A DNA stretch of 64,000 nt, taken from the NCBI RefSeq assembly GCF_900103985.1, contig NZ_FNIE01000015.1:110586-174585 (forward strand), written 5' to 3'. This document shows, one piece after another, positions 17,556-26,838 of this stretch. The position numbers and the translations under genes were made by a program. This stretch comes from Actinacidiphila guanduensis. GTDB lineage: Bacteria > Actinomycetota > Actinomycetes > Streptomycetales > Streptomycetaceae. Each line of letters starts with the position of its first letter. The stretch's first letter is position 1. Under the pieces are notes generated by a model, which did not search any database, was not told the DNA's origin, and saw only the letters and a list, made by a program, of their open reading frames with translations.

Positions 17556-18332
17556 ATGGCTGCACCCTCCGCGTCCCCCGCACCGTCCTCCTCCGCTTTC
17601 CCCCTGGGCCGCCGCACCCTGCTGCGCGGAGCGCTCGCCGTCGGGGCCGGTGCCGCGGTGGGGCCGGTGCTGCTGTCCGGCACGGCCTCCGCGTACGGCT
17701 GGTCGCGCACCCTGCAGCAGGGGGCGACCGGCGCGGACGTCACCGAGCTGCAGATCCGGGTCGCCGGCTGGGCGACGAGCACCGCCGGGCACACCCGGGT
17801 GGCCATCGACGGGGACTTCGGGCCCGGCACCGCCACCGCGGTCCGGCTCTTCCAGGGCGCCTACGGGCTCGGGGTGGACGGGATCGTCGGCCCGGCGACC
17901 CAGGCGCAGCTCAACGCCCTTGAGCAGTCGGACGGTTCGACCGCGCACTTCGACTGGAGCGAGTTCACCGACCGGGTGAGCGGCACCTTCGACGGCGGCA
18001 AGGTCAGCGCGTCGGCCGCCAAGGAGAACGTGCGGCGGCTGATGTACAAGCTCGAAGCGCTCCGCAAGAAGCTCGGCAACACCCCGATCACCGTCAACTC
18101 CGGCTTCCGCAGCATCGCGCACAACGCGTCGGTCGGCGGCGCGAGCGACAGCATGCACCTGTACGGCACGGCCGCGGACCTCGACGTCCCCGGCGTGGCC
18201 AACAAGACCGTCTACCAGAAGTCCGAGACCTGCGGCTTCTCCGGCCTGGAGACCTACACCGAGGACCACCAGCACGTGGACAGCCGGGCGGACCTGGGCC
18301 GCGCCTGGTGGTGGGAGGACGGCACGATCTAG
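17556..18332 (+). CDS. Tat-exported zinc D-Ala-D-Ala carboxypeptidase with peptidoglycan-binding domain
   Basis: A 258-residue cell-wall peptidase like the Streptomyces albus G enzyme. It removes the terminal D-Ala from peptidoglycan stem peptides. A twin-arginine signal (GRRTLLRGALAVGAG) directs it out through Tat, consistent with a metalloenzyme. A PG_binding_1 domain (about 52-123) contains the repeats VAIDGDFGPGTATAVRLFQ and VDGIVGPATQAQLN. The M15-type catalytic domain carries the zinc ligands His201 and Asp208 (HLYGTAADLD) and His240 (HQHVDS), with the seven-residue His-to-Asp spacing of the family. GGAAGGA precedes the ATG. Confidence 0.92.
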   Translation: MAAPSASPAPSSSAFPLGRRTLLRGALAVGAGAAVGPVLLSGTASAYGWSRTLQQGATGADVTELQIRVAGWATSTAGHTRVAIDGDFGPGTATAVRLFQGAYGLGVDGIVGPATQAQLNALEQSDGSTAHFDWSEFTDRVSGTFDGGKVSASAAKENVRRLMYKLEALRKKLGNTPITVNSGFRSIAHNASVGGASDSMHLYGTAADLDVPGVANKTVYQKSETCGFSGLETYTEDHQHVDSRADLGRAWWWEDGTI

Positions 18333-18477
18333 CGGCCGGTATCACCGGTCCCGGCAACCACACGGCTACCACGGCGGGCGGCCCGCGTCGAGGAGAATCC
18401 AGGTTCCGAGGGGTTCGCGGTCGAGGGTTCACCGGGGCGCATCCCGCCGTTCACCACGGGCCGCCAAGTTCTCGGGT

Positions 18478-20148
18478 GTGACTGAGAGACGATTCCCCCG
18501 CAAGCGTGCCCGCGTCGCCGTGGCGATCGGCGCCGCCGTCGCCATGGCCGGGGCGGCCACCGCCACGGCCCAGGCGCACGGCTGGCTGTCGGCCCCCTCG
18601 CACGACTTCCGCGCGAACGCCGACACCTTCTCCGGCCGCGGCACCGTGACCGGCAACGTCCTGCGCAACGACGCCGGCGCGACCGCGGTCGTGCGGCACA
18701 CCGCCCCCGGGCACGGCAGCGTGGCGGTGAACGCGGACGGCACGTTCACCTACACCCCGAGTGCCGGCTTCAAGGGCACCGACACCTTCACCTACACCGC
18801 GACCGACGCGGTGCAGCTGTACCAGGACACCCAGGCGAACGGCGCGCCGCTGCCGCCGCTGGCACAGGTCGCCGGGCCGAACGGCACCACCACCCGGATC
18901 TCCGGCGAGGGCTACGGCTCCGCGCTCGCCGCGGTGCCCGGCAAGGCCGGCTCCTTCTACGGCCTGACCGACCGCGGCCCCAACGCGGACGCCCCCGACG
19001 GCAACAAGTCCGAGATGGTGCCGGACTTCACGCCCCAGATCGGCGAGTTCAAACTGGTGGGCGGCAAGGCCGAGCTGGTCAGGAAGGTCACCCTCAAAGG
19101 CCCGAAGCGGCTGGGCGGCGTGCCGTACAGCGGCCGCCCGCCGCACGACACCAGCGAGGTCATCGACGACGTCGCCGCGACGAACGCCAACGGCGGCACG
19201 CCCGTCCCCATCGCCGAGGACCCCTACGGCTACGACTCCGAGGGCCTGGTCGCGCTGCCCGACGGCACGTTCTGGGTCTCCGACGAATACGGCCCGTACC
19301 TCACGCACTTCGACGCGAACGGCTACGAGCTGGGCCGGCTCACCCCGTACCGGAACAGCCCGGACAACGCGTACCACACGATCCTGGGGTACCTGCCGGC
19401 GGAGTTCGCCGACCGGCTGAAGAACAAGGGCATGGAGGGCCTGACGGTCACGCCGGACGGCTCCACGCTGGTGGGTCTCATGCAGTCCGCGCTCCAGCAG
19501 CCCGACCTCGGGCCGAAGGCGAGCAACGTCGCGCCGACCCGCATCCTCACGATCGACCTGCACACGCTGAAGACCAAGCAGTACCTCTACCTGCTGGACG
19601 ACCCCGACGACACGGGCGACGCCAACAGCGAGATCACCGCGCTGTCCGACACCAAGTTCCTGGTGGACGAGCGCGACGGCAACTTCGAGCCCTTCGCCAA
19701 GAAGACGCTCTACGAGGTGGACACCAACGGCGCCACCGACGTCAGCAACCTGACGATCGGCGGCAAGACGCCCGAGGCGCTGGTCGGCAAGGACGGCACC
19801 GACGACGCGCTGGCCGCGCTCACCGCCGCCGGCGTGAACGTCGCCCAGAAGCAGCCGTACCTCGACCTCGGCACGCTGGTCAGCCAACTCGACCCGACCG
19901 GCGGCTTCTTCGCGCACGACAAGGTCGAGGGCGTGGCCACCACGGACGCCGGGAAGACGCTGTACCTGTCGAACGACGACGACTTCGGCATCGACACCAT
20001 CTCCGTGGACCCCGACGGCACCTGGACCGTCCACCAGAAGACGCTGCCGTCCACCGGGCAGACCGACAACGGCGAGATCCTGAAGGTCGACACCACCAGG
20101 CTCCCCGCGGTGCTGAAGACCGTCACGGTCACCGTGCACGTCGGCTGA
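18478..20148 (+). CDS. Secreted 'esterase-like activity of phytase' protein with Ig-like N-terminal domain
   Basis: A 556-residue exported protein. After a signal peptide (ends near Ala33) comes an Ig/cadherin-like domain of the kind found in bacterial adhesins and VCBS proteins (NVLRNDAGATAVVRHTAPGH to GTDTFTYTATDA, about 50-115). The rest is the beta-propeller domain of the phytase-like esterase family: EDPYGYDSEGLVALPDG, DGTFWVSDEYGPYLTHFD, KGMEGLTVTPDG, VEGVATTDAGKTLYLSNDDD. Acidic loops suggest calcium binding. Family members may hydrolyse phosphate esters, but the true substrate is unknown. It converges on the rhamnosidase gene with only eight bases between the stops. GTG start with no strong RBS. 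Confidence 0.82.
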   Translation: MTERRFPRKRARVAVAIGAAVAMAGAATATAQAHGWLSAPSHDFRANADTFSGRGTVTGNVLRNDAGATAVVRHTAPGHGSVAVNADGTFTYTPSAGFKGTDTFTYTATDAVQLYQDTQANGAPLPPLAQVAGPNGTTTRISGEGYGSALAAVPGKAGSFYGLTDRGPNADAPDGNKSEMVPDFTPQIGEFKLVGGKAELVRKVTLKGPKRLGGVPYSGRPPHDTSEVIDDVAATNANGGTPVPIAEDPYGYDSEGLVALPDGTFWVSDEYGPYLTHFDANGYELGRLTPYRNSPDNAYHTILGYLPAEFADRLKNKGMEGLTVTPDGSTLVGLMQSALQQPDLGPKASNVAPTRILTIDLHTLKTKQYLYLLDDPDDTGDANSEITALSDTKFLVDERDGNFEPFAKKTLYEVDTNGATDVSNLTIGGKTPEALVGKDGTDDALAALTAAGVNVAQKQPYLDLGTLVSQLDPTGGFFAHDKVEGVATTDAGKTLYLSNDDDFGIDTISVDPDGTWTVHQKTLPSTGQTDNGEILKVDTTRLPAVLKTVTVTVHVG

Positions 20149-20156
20149 CGCGGGCG

Positions 20157-23100
20157 TCACCGCCCGTCCGGGCCCGTCCGCTTCTGCGGGCGGGCCCGAG
20201 GCACGGGTGCGGGCCGGTAGCCGCCGGGGCAGATGCCGGTCAGCCGCGGGTCGCCGTAGGCGGAGGTGCCCGGGTCGGTGGTGAAGACGTGGCAGCCGGG
20301 CGGGACGCCGTCCACCCGCAGGTAGCCGTTGTCGTACGTGGCGGCGACCGTCCGGCCGTCCATGTACACGGAGGTGGTGCCCGCGGTGCCGCCCGGCAGG
20401 CGGACGTCGGCGGCGGTGTTCGGCGGCACCTCCACCGAGGTGTCCACCCGGCTGCCGGCGGTGTCGAAGGCGACCCCGATGCCGCCCTTGTTCGTGGGCA
20501 CGGTCACGTGCGCCCAACTCACCCCGGACGGCTGCGGTTTGACGTCGAAGGTGGCGTAGCCGGGGGTGATGGGCCGGATGCCGAACATGTCCTGCGGGAT
20601 GTCGAAGGCGGGTGAGGCCGCCCACGAGTGGGAGTAGGTGGTGTTGGGCTTCAGGGACAGGTCCCACGCCTCCATGGTGGCCCCGGCGCCGGCCCGGATC
20701 ATGTTCAGCCAGCTGTCGGTGCCGGTGGAGGTGAGCAAGGCGTGCGCCAGGTCCGGCCGGTCGCCGGCGTAGAGGGCCTGGATCATGAAGGCCGCGCAGT
20801 AGACGCTGCACGCCATGCCGCGGCTGCCGAGGTAGGCGGCGGCCTGTGACGCCTGCCGGTCGTCGGTGAGGCCGAAGGCGGTGGCGAACACGCTGGCCTG
20901 CACGGCGTAGTGGGAGATCGGGGCGCCGCTGTCGTCGAGGCCGTCGCGGTAGGCGCCCTTGGCCGGGTCCCACATCTTCGCGTTCACGGCGGACCTGATG
21001 GTCTGCGCCCGGGCGGTGTCGGCGGCGGCGTCCTGGGTGCGGCCGAGCGCGGTGGCGATGTCGGCCATGTCGCGGTAGGCGGCGTAACCGATCGCGTTGA
21101 TCACGGTGTTGTAGGAGCTGAACACGTAGCCGTCCCGCTCGGAGGCGGGCCAGTCCACGAGGTCGCAGTCGGTGGCGCAGGTCCCGCCGGTGTCGCCGGT
21201 GGTCTTGTGGATCAGCCCGCTCACGGGGTCGAACCACTCGTCGGGCAGCTTGCCCCGCAGCGCGGTGTAGGCGGCGGTCAGCGCGGTGGTGTCGCCGGTC
21301 GCCTCGTAGCTGTCGTGCATGGCGAGGATCAGGTACATCGGCCACTCGGTGGGCCAGGTGCGGTTCGGCAGAAGGAAGTTCAGGGAGTAATTGCCGAGGG
21401 CGGCGTCGCCCCCGGTGTAGAGGTCGGACATCAACTGCAGGTAGGAGTCGGCCTCGTAGACACCGCGCTCGCGTTCCCAGGAGTCGACGTAGAGGTCCTG
21501 GTTCGCGGTCTCCACGGTGTTGCGGGACAGCGCCCACACCTGGTCGAGCGAGCTGTCGGAGGAGACGAAGGTGCCGGCGGACTCGTCGAAGGGGTAGAGG
21601 TACGCCTCCGCGGTGAGGTCGGCTGCGGTCAGGCCGGTGGGGGCGCCGGTGATCTGCACGTAGCGGAAGACCCGCAGGCCCCAGGTCTCCAGGTGCTGAC
21701 TGCCCGCCCGCAGCGTCCACTTGTCCTCGTAGGTGTTGCCGGCCGAGGTCTGGTAGCGGACGGTGTCGGTGCCGGAGGGCACCTCGCCGTAGCGGATGTC
21801 GAGCACCTGGCCCGCGGTGCCGGTGAGGTCGAGCGAGAGGCCGCCGATCCAGGTGCGGCCGTAGTCGACGTAGTAGTCGCCGGGCGCGTACTCCACCGCG
21901 GAGACCGGGGTCTTCGTCTGCTGCCCCACCTTCGCGGTCGGGGTCGGCTCCAGGTCGGAGAAGGCGGACTTGACGACGGGCGCGAGCCAGGAGGAGGTGT
22001 CGAAGCCCGGGGCCGCGAATCCGGTGGGGTAGGCGCGGGCGTCGAAGTCCTCGACGGGGGCGGTGTAGAAACCGGTGCCGATGCTGCCGGCGCTCGGCAG
22101 CACATCGGCGCCGCTCCTGGCCCGCCAGGCGGGACCGGTGCCGAACGTCTGGGTGCTGCCGTCGGTGTAGCGGACCACGAGGTCCGCCAGGAAGCGCTGG
22201 TCGCTGGTGGTGTAGGCCAGGGCGCCGACGGTGTTGGCGGCGCCGGGGCGCAGCAGCGACGTGACGTCGTAACCGTCGTAGCGGGTCTCGCTGCCGATCG
22301 GGCGGGTCGGGCCGACGCCCACGAAGTGGTCGTTGACCCACAGCTTGTAGACGAACTGGTGGGTGGGCGCGGTGGAGGCGCCGGTCGCGTACAGGTGCGC
22401 CCAGGCGATCTGCCGGCCCGCCGCCAAGGTGGTCTGCCCGCGCAGGAACACCCAGTCCACAGAGCCGAATCCGGTGCCGCAGTTCTGGCTCTTGTCGATG
22501 AACAGCGCCTGGTCCACCACGGTGCCGCAGGAGAAGCCGGTCGCTCCCGGGGCACTGAAGTCGTTGCTGTAGAGCACGGTGCCGCCCGAGCCGGTGACGT
22601 CGATGTCGTCGAAGGTGGCCTGCTCGCTCATGCCGGTGCGGAAGCCGATGCCGCCGGCCGGGAAGGTGGTGTCGGTGGTGGTGTCCACCAGGGACCAGGA
22701 GGTGCCGGTCGCGGGCTTGAGGTAGGTGGTGAACGTCGATCCGGCCGCCACGATCCGGAAGTCGTACACCGTGCCGTCGGCGAGCGCGAAGGGCAGCGGC
22801 TCGGCGGCCTTGAGGTTGGAGAAGGTGCCGTTCTTCTGCACCTGGGGGGCAATGGTGTTCTCGCCGTTGCCCTTGAACTGCCACAGGTAGAAGTCGCGGG
22901 TGTCGGTCTCGCGGAAGGTCACGCTGGCGTACTTCGCGTCGATCACGAAGGTGCCCTGGAAGGTGTAGTCCTGCCACAGGGCGTCGGGCGCCCAGATGGG
23001 GCTCGCGCCCGGCCAACTGCGGCCGGGGCCCGTGCCGAAGGAGGCGGCGGCCGACCAACCGGAGGCGGTGCCGCCGGAGTTCCAGGTACGCACCCGCCAC

Positions 23101-23537
23101 ACGTAGCCGGCCGCGGCCTGCAACGCGGGGCCGCGGTAGGCGACATTGCTGCTCGCGGCGGAGGCGACCTCGCCGGAGTCCCAGATGTCGGGGGTGCCGG
23201 ACAGGGCGGCCGCGGTGGTGGCGACCTGGATCTGGTAGGCGGTCTGCCGGTCCGCGCCGACCTGCCAGCCGAGCAGCGGTGTGCCGCTCGCGTCCACGTC
23301 GGCGGGGGCGGTGAGGCCGCCGACGGTCAGGGCGGTGGGGGGCGTGGCGGCGTCGGCGTGCGGGTGGGCGTGCGGGTCGCCGGGCCGCGAGGGGTGGCCG
23401 GCGCCGTGCGGGGGGCGGTCCGGGAAGGGCCCGGCGGAGGCCGGGGTTCCGAGCACCAGGCCGACCAGGGCGAGCCACGCGGTCAGCGCGGCGAGCAGGA
23501 GCAGCGACCGGCGCGCGGGCGGGCGGGACCGTGCCAT
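20157..23537 (-). CDS. Secreted GH78 alpha-L-rhamnosidase
   Basis: A 1126-residue exported enzyme that should cleave terminal alpha-L-rhamnose from plant polysaccharides or glycosides. It has a signal peptide (about 1-31), an FnIII-like N-terminal sandwich (LLGWQVGADRQTAYQIQVAT), an inserted laminin-G/CBM-like domain (about 165-320), the Bac_rhamnosid N-domain (KLWVNDHFVGVGPTRP) and the (alpha/alpha)6 barrel. The likely general acid is Glu688 or Glu690 in WERERGVYEAD, and the base is Glu956 in ATMEAWD. Their spacing of about 268 matches characterised GH78 enzymes. A C-terminal beta-domain closes the protein. The ATG at 23537 has GGAGG upstream, and earlier in-frame codons lack an RBS. It is divergent from a glycosidase gene, and the pair may act on the same substrate. 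Confidence 0.92.
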   Translation of the reverse strand: MARSRPPARRSLLLLAALTAWLALVGLVLGTPASAGPFPDRPPHGAGHPSRPGDPHAHPHADAATPPTALTVGGLTAPADVDASGTPLLGWQVGADRQTAYQIQVATTAAALSGTPDIWDSGEVASAASSNVAYRGPALQAAAGYVWRVRTWNSGGTASGWSAAASFGTGPGRSWPGASPIWAPDALWQDYTFQGTFVIDAKYASVTFRETDTRDFYLWQFKGNGENTIAPQVQKNGTFSNLKAAEPLPFALADGTVYDFRIVAAGSTFTTYLKPATGTSWSLVDTTTDTTFPAGGIGFRTGMSEQATFDDIDVTGSGGTVLYSNDFSAPGATGFSCGTVVDQALFIDKSQNCGTGFGSVDWVFLRGQTTLAAGRQIAWAHLYATGASTAPTHQFVYKLWVNDHFVGVGPTRPIGSETRYDGYDVTSLLRPGAANTVGALAYTTSDQRFLADLVVRYTDGSTQTFGTGPAWRARSGADVLPSAGSIGTGFYTAPVEDFDARAYPTGFAAPGFDTSSWLAPVVKSAFSDLEPTPTAKVGQQTKTPVSAVEYAPGDYYVDYGRTWIGGLSLDLTGTAGQVLDIRYGEVPSGTDTVRYQTSAGNTYEDKWTLRAGSQHLETWGLRVFRYVQITGAPTGLTAADLTAEAYLYPFDESAGTFVSSDSSLDQVWALSRNTVETANQDLYVDSWERERGVYEADSYLQLMSDLYTGGDAALGNYSLNFLLPNRTWPTEWPMYLILAMHDSYEATGDTTALTAAYTALRGKLPDEWFDPVSGLIHKTTGDTGGTCATDCDLVDWPASERDGYVFSSYNTVINAIGYAAYRDMADIATALGRTQDAAADTARAQTIRSAVNAKMWDPAKGAYRDGLDDSGAPISHYAVQASVFATAFGLTDDRQASQAAAYLGSRGMACSVYCAAFMIQALYAGDRPDLAHALLTSTGTDSWLNMIRAGAGATMEAWDLSLKPNTTYSHSWAASPAFDIPQDMFGIRPITPGYATFDVKPQPSGVSWAHVTVPTNKGGIGVAFDTAGSRVDTSVEVPPNTAADVRLPGGTAGTTSVYMDGRTVAATYDNGYLRVDGVPPGCHVFTTDPGTSAYGDPRLTGICPGGYRPAPVPRARPQKRTGPDGR
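20169..20198. terminator. Hairpin inside the 3' end of the GH78 gene, likely terminator for the esterase gene
   Basis: CGGGCCCGTCCGC and GCGGGCGGGCCCG pair with one G-T wobble around a TTCT loop. It lies 21 bases after the plus-strand stop and within the last codons of the minus-strand gene. Confidence 0.55.
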
Positions 23538-24085
23538 CGGAACCTCCGGTGTGAAACGATTCAGCACACGCGGTCGCGCCGACCCCTGGAAAGCGGCGGT
23601 GGGACGGCTGACATCGTGCTGGTGCGGACCACGGCTGTCAATGACACTGAAACGCCATACGGTGCCGGGCCCGCCGGGCCTTTCGGGTGCGCCGCTCCTG
23701 GATTCACGCGGGGAATTCACGCCGTTCATAGATGTGAACAACGGATCGCGCACTGAACCATTCCGGATCGACGCTAGCTCCGGCCACCCTCAAGGGTCAA
23801 CCCCACGGCACACCAATGACCCCACGAGGCACCCGCGCTGACATGACGCGGCGTCAGTTCGTTCACGGGAGCGAACATTTACCGTTCGGCAAAAAACTGT
23901 GCAGACAAGAAAAGTGCCGTTGGCCTGCGGCTTATTGAGCGGCCCCCCTGTGCGGAACTGTTTCCTTATCTTCGGGTCTTGACCGCAAAAGAAACACGAC
24001 AGCACACTGTCCGCCATCCACTCCCGTGACGAGCCCCGCGGAGCCGCGCCCCGGCGCCGCCCGCGGCGAGACGAGGAGCACCCCC
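23538..24085. other. Divergent intergenic region between GH78 and the CBM35 glycosidase
   Basis: About 548 bases, clearly lower in G+C around 23860-23960. A LacI-like operator candidate (TGAAACGATTCA, 23552-23563) overlaps the 5' leader of the GH78 gene. TTGACC with CACACT 18 bases later (about 23990-24010) could be the promoter of the plus-strand gene. No coding sequence seen. Confidence 0.45.
23552..23563. promoter_or_regulatory. LacI-type operator candidate TGAAACGATTCA
   Basis: A near-palindrome of the shape bound by LacI-family sugar repressors, 15 bases before the ATG of the rhamnosidase gene. Only outer positions are symmetric. No lacI-type gene is in the window. Confidence 0.35.
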
Positions 24086-26659
24086 ATGTCCGGATTCAAC
24101 CGCCGCGACTTCATCAGGGCCACCGGGCTCGGGTCCGCCGCCCTCGCCCTGCCACTGGCGGCCGCGACGCAGGCGGAGGCGCACAGCCCCCGTCACGGCG
24201 GACCGCACGGACCCGACGGGCACCCGCACCGGCCGAAGCCCAAGGTGCTCAGCGGGACCGTCAGCACCTCGGGCGCCTGGCAGGTGACCGCGAGCGCGCT
24301 GGGCTGGACGTTCAGCGGCTCGGTCGGCGCCGCCGCGGACATCGCCACCGCCTCGGGCTCCGACGCGCTGGGCGCCTACACCGAGACCACGTTCACCTTC
24401 AAGTCCGGCGCCCGCAGGGGCGGCATCCGGGTCTACGACGCGGCCTCCGCGGTGATCTTCACCGACACCTACGTCACCGCCGCCGCCAACGCCGACCCGT
24501 TCCCCACCTTCACCGGCTACCCGAAGCTGCCCCACCGGCTCAGCCACGCCGACTGCTTCGGCCGCTTCCAGTTCAACACCTTCGCCGGCGCCTCGGACAG
24601 CCCGTGGATCTTCTTCGACGACGCCGGCGCCGCCTTCATCGTCTCGGCGGCCGACCACTTCCAGGAGGCGCAGACGACACAGGACGCGAGCGGCGCCATC
24701 GCGGCCGGCGTGCTCGGCTCGGTCGGCACGCTGCCGGCCGGCTACACCCGCCGGACGATCCTGACCACCAAGGACGGGATCGGCGCCGCCCACCGCTCCT
24801 GGGGCACCGCCCTCACCCGCCTCGCGGGCAAGCCGCTGCCCGCCAACGACGCGGGCGTGGTGCTGAACACGCTGGGCTACTGGACCGACAACGGCGCCGA
24901 CTACTACTACGCCTACGACCAGTCCAAGGGCTACACCGGCACCCTGCTGGCCGTCCGCGACGAGTGGGCCGCGCACAAGCTCCCGATGGGCTACATGCAG
25001 CTCGACAGCTGGTGGTATCCCAAGGGCCCGAACGCCGACTGGACCGACAACCCGGACGGCACCTACCTGTACCAGGCGGACCGGACGCTCTTCCCGAACG
25101 GACTGGCTGCCTTCCGCTCGCAGTTGGGGATGCCGCTGGTCACCCACGGCCGCTGGATCAACGCGTCCAGCCCGTACCACGGTGAGTACACGTTCTCGAA
25201 CAACATCATCACCGACCCGGCCTACTGGCAGAGCGTGATGGACTACCTGCGCGACGGCGGGGTCGTCGTCTACGAGCAGGACTGGCTCTGCAACAACGCC
25301 AAGCCGGCCGAGAACCTCACCGACGCCGACGAGTTCTTCGACGCCATGGCCCACCACGCCGCGAGCGACGGCCTGGACCTGCAGTACTGCATGGCGCTGC
25401 CGCGCGACTACCTGCAGAGCACCCGCTACGCCAACCTGACCACCATCCGGGTCAGCGACGACCGCTTCGACCGGCCCAAGTGGGACATGTTCCTCTACGA
25501 CTCGCAGCTCGCCAGCGCGCTCGGGATCTGGCCGTGGGTGGACGTCTTCATGAGCGGCGAGACCACCAACCTGCTGCTGGCGAACCTGTCGGCCGGGCCG
25601 GTCGGCGTCGGCGACGCGCTGGGGAAGGTGAACGCGGCCAACCTGTTCCAGGTGGCCCGCCCGGACGGCGTCATCGTCAAGCCGGACGTGCCGATCGTCC
25701 CCACCGACGCGACCTACGTGGGCGAGGGCGCCGGGCGGATGCCGGCGATGGTGGCGAGCACGAGCGTGGCGCATGTCGGCCTGACCTACCGTTATGTCTT
25801 CTCCTACGCACGGCAGTTCGTGCCGCCGCAGCAGCTCTACCAGGCGGAGGACGCGAAGTTGTCAGGGCCGGTGGTGGCCTCGGACAACTCCGGTTACACC
25901 GGGCGGGGCTTCGCCGACTACCAGAACGCGAGCGGCGACTACGTCGAGTGGACCGTGCAGGCGCCGGCCGCCGGCACGTACACGCTGCAGTTCCGCTACT
26001 CCAACGGCGGCTTCGGCGACCGGCCGCTCGCGATCACCGTCAACGGCGGGGCCGCGCAGACCCTCTCCTTCCCCTCCACCGGCTGGTGGACGTCGTGGAG
26101 CGTGGTCGGGGTGACCGCCACGCTCGCCCAGGGCGCCAACACCGTGCGGGCGACGGCCACCGGGGCGAGCGGCGGCGACATCGACTGGCTCGGCGTCACC
26201 CAGGGCGCGGTGGCCACCGGCCTGTCGCAGCCCGTCTCCTTCGCGCTGTCCGAGGTGGGCGTGACCGGACGTGCCTACGTCTACGACTACTTCGCCGGCA
26301 CCGGCGCCCTGGTCGGCGCCGGCGGCGGCGTGAACACCACCGTCGGCAGCGGAACTTACTGGGTGGTGGCCCCGGTCGGCGACTCCGGCATCGCGTTCCT
26401 CGGCGACGCGGGGAAGTTCGTCGCGCACGGCGACAAGCGGATCGAGCACCTCAGCGACGACGGGAGCGTGCACGTGACGGTCGCCTTCGCCGCGGGCGAG
26501 GGGCCGGTGACGCTGCACGGGTACGCGCCCCGCAAGCCGACCGCCACGGCGAGCAACGGGAAGGCGGGAGCGGTGGCGTACGACACCTCCACCAAGCTGT
26601 TCTCCCTCCCGGTGACCGCGGGGTCGGACGGGCGGGCGGTGCTCACCATCGCGCCCTGA
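24086..26659 (+). CDS. Tat-exported putative glycosidase of unassigned family with CBM35
   Basis: An 857-residue protein with a twin-arginine signal (FNRRDFIRATGLGSAALALP) and a His-rich spacer. The first 580 residues look like a beta-sandwich followed by a TIM-barrel glycosidase. Candidate active-site segments are LNTLGYWTDNGADYYYAYD, GYMQLDSWWYPKG, VVVYEQDWL and MSGETTNLLLANLSAGPVGV, which recall clan GH-D/GH31-like barrels. I cannot assign a CAZy family. Residues about 585-715 are a CBM35-type module (starting YQAEDAKLSG, with GYTGRGFADYQNASGDYVEW). A beta-rich tail ends the protein. GAGGAGC precedes the ATG chosen, which places the RR motif correctly. The divergent GH78 gene suggests rhamnose-containing pectin as a shared substrate. 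Confidence 0.75.
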   Translation: MSGFNRRDFIRATGLGSAALALPLAAATQAEAHSPRHGGPHGPDGHPHRPKPKVLSGTVSTSGAWQVTASALGWTFSGSVGAAADIATASGSDALGAYTETTFTFKSGARRGGIRVYDAASAVIFTDTYVTAAANADPFPTFTGYPKLPHRLSHADCFGRFQFNTFAGASDSPWIFFDDAGAAFIVSAADHFQEAQTTQDASGAIAAGVLGSVGTLPAGYTRRTILTTKDGIGAAHRSWGTALTRLAGKPLPANDAGVVLNTLGYWTDNGADYYYAYDQSKGYTGTLLAVRDEWAAHKLPMGYMQLDSWWYPKGPNADWTDNPDGTYLYQADRTLFPNGLAAFRSQLGMPLVTHGRWINASSPYHGEYTFSNNIITDPAYWQSVMDYLRDGGVVVYEQDWLCNNAKPAENLTDADEFFDAMAHHAASDGLDLQYCMALPRDYLQSTRYANLTTIRVSDDRFDRPKWDMFLYDSQLASALGIWPWVDVFMSGETTNLLLANLSAGPVGVGDALGKVNAANLFQVARPDGVIVKPDVPIVPTDATYVGEGAGRMPAMVASTSVAHVGLTYRYVFSYARQFVPPQQLYQAEDAKLSGPVVASDNSGYTGRGFADYQNASGDYVEWTVQAPAAGTYTLQFRYSNGGFGDRPLAITVNGGAAQTLSFPSTGWWTSWSVVGVTATLAQGANTVRATATGASGGDIDWLGVTQGAVATGLSQPVSFALSEVGVTGRAYVYDYFAGTGALVGAGGGVNTTVGSGTYWVVAPVGDSGIAFLGDAGKFVAHGDKRIEHLSDDGSVHVTVAFAAGEGPVTLHGYAPRKPTATASNGKAGAVAYDTSTKLFSLPVTAGSDGRAVLTIAP

Positions 26660-26687
26660 ACCGCGGCGGGTTGCTGCCGCGGGTCGT

Positions 26688-26716
26688 GCGCCCGGCCCTT
26701 TCCCGGGGCCGGGCGC
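26688..26716 (+). terminator. 11-bp GC hairpin after the CBM35 glycosidase gene
   Basis: GCGCCCGGCCC and GGGCCGGGCGC pair around a 7-base loop, 28 bases after the stop. Convergent asnB follows, so it may serve both genes. Confidence 0.65.
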
Positions 26717-26748
26717 GTCCGGGTTCCCTGCGCCGGGCGCGTCCGGTG

Positions 26749-26825
26749 TTCGGCCCCGCGTCCTCCGTTCCGCGTGCTGCGTTCTGCCTTCTGCGTTCCT
26801 CGTGCCGCGTTTTTCTGCCCGGTTC
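26749..26825. repeat. Imperfect GCGTTC/CCGCGT-type short repeats
   Basis: A T- and C-rich stretch with loosely repeated CCTCCGTTCCGCG, TGCTGCGTTC, TGCCTTCTGCGTTC and GTGCCGCGTTTTTC. It is non-coding, between two convergent genes. Probably slippage-derived. Confidence 0.4.
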
Positions 26826-26838
26826 TCTGCCCGGCGGG

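Noticed and set aside
18451..23478. Open frame of about 1675 codons on the minus strand
   Set aside because: Out-of-frame shadow of the GH78 gene and of the plus-strand esterase gene; composition is Arg/His/Pro noise, while GH78 motifs read clearly in another frame.
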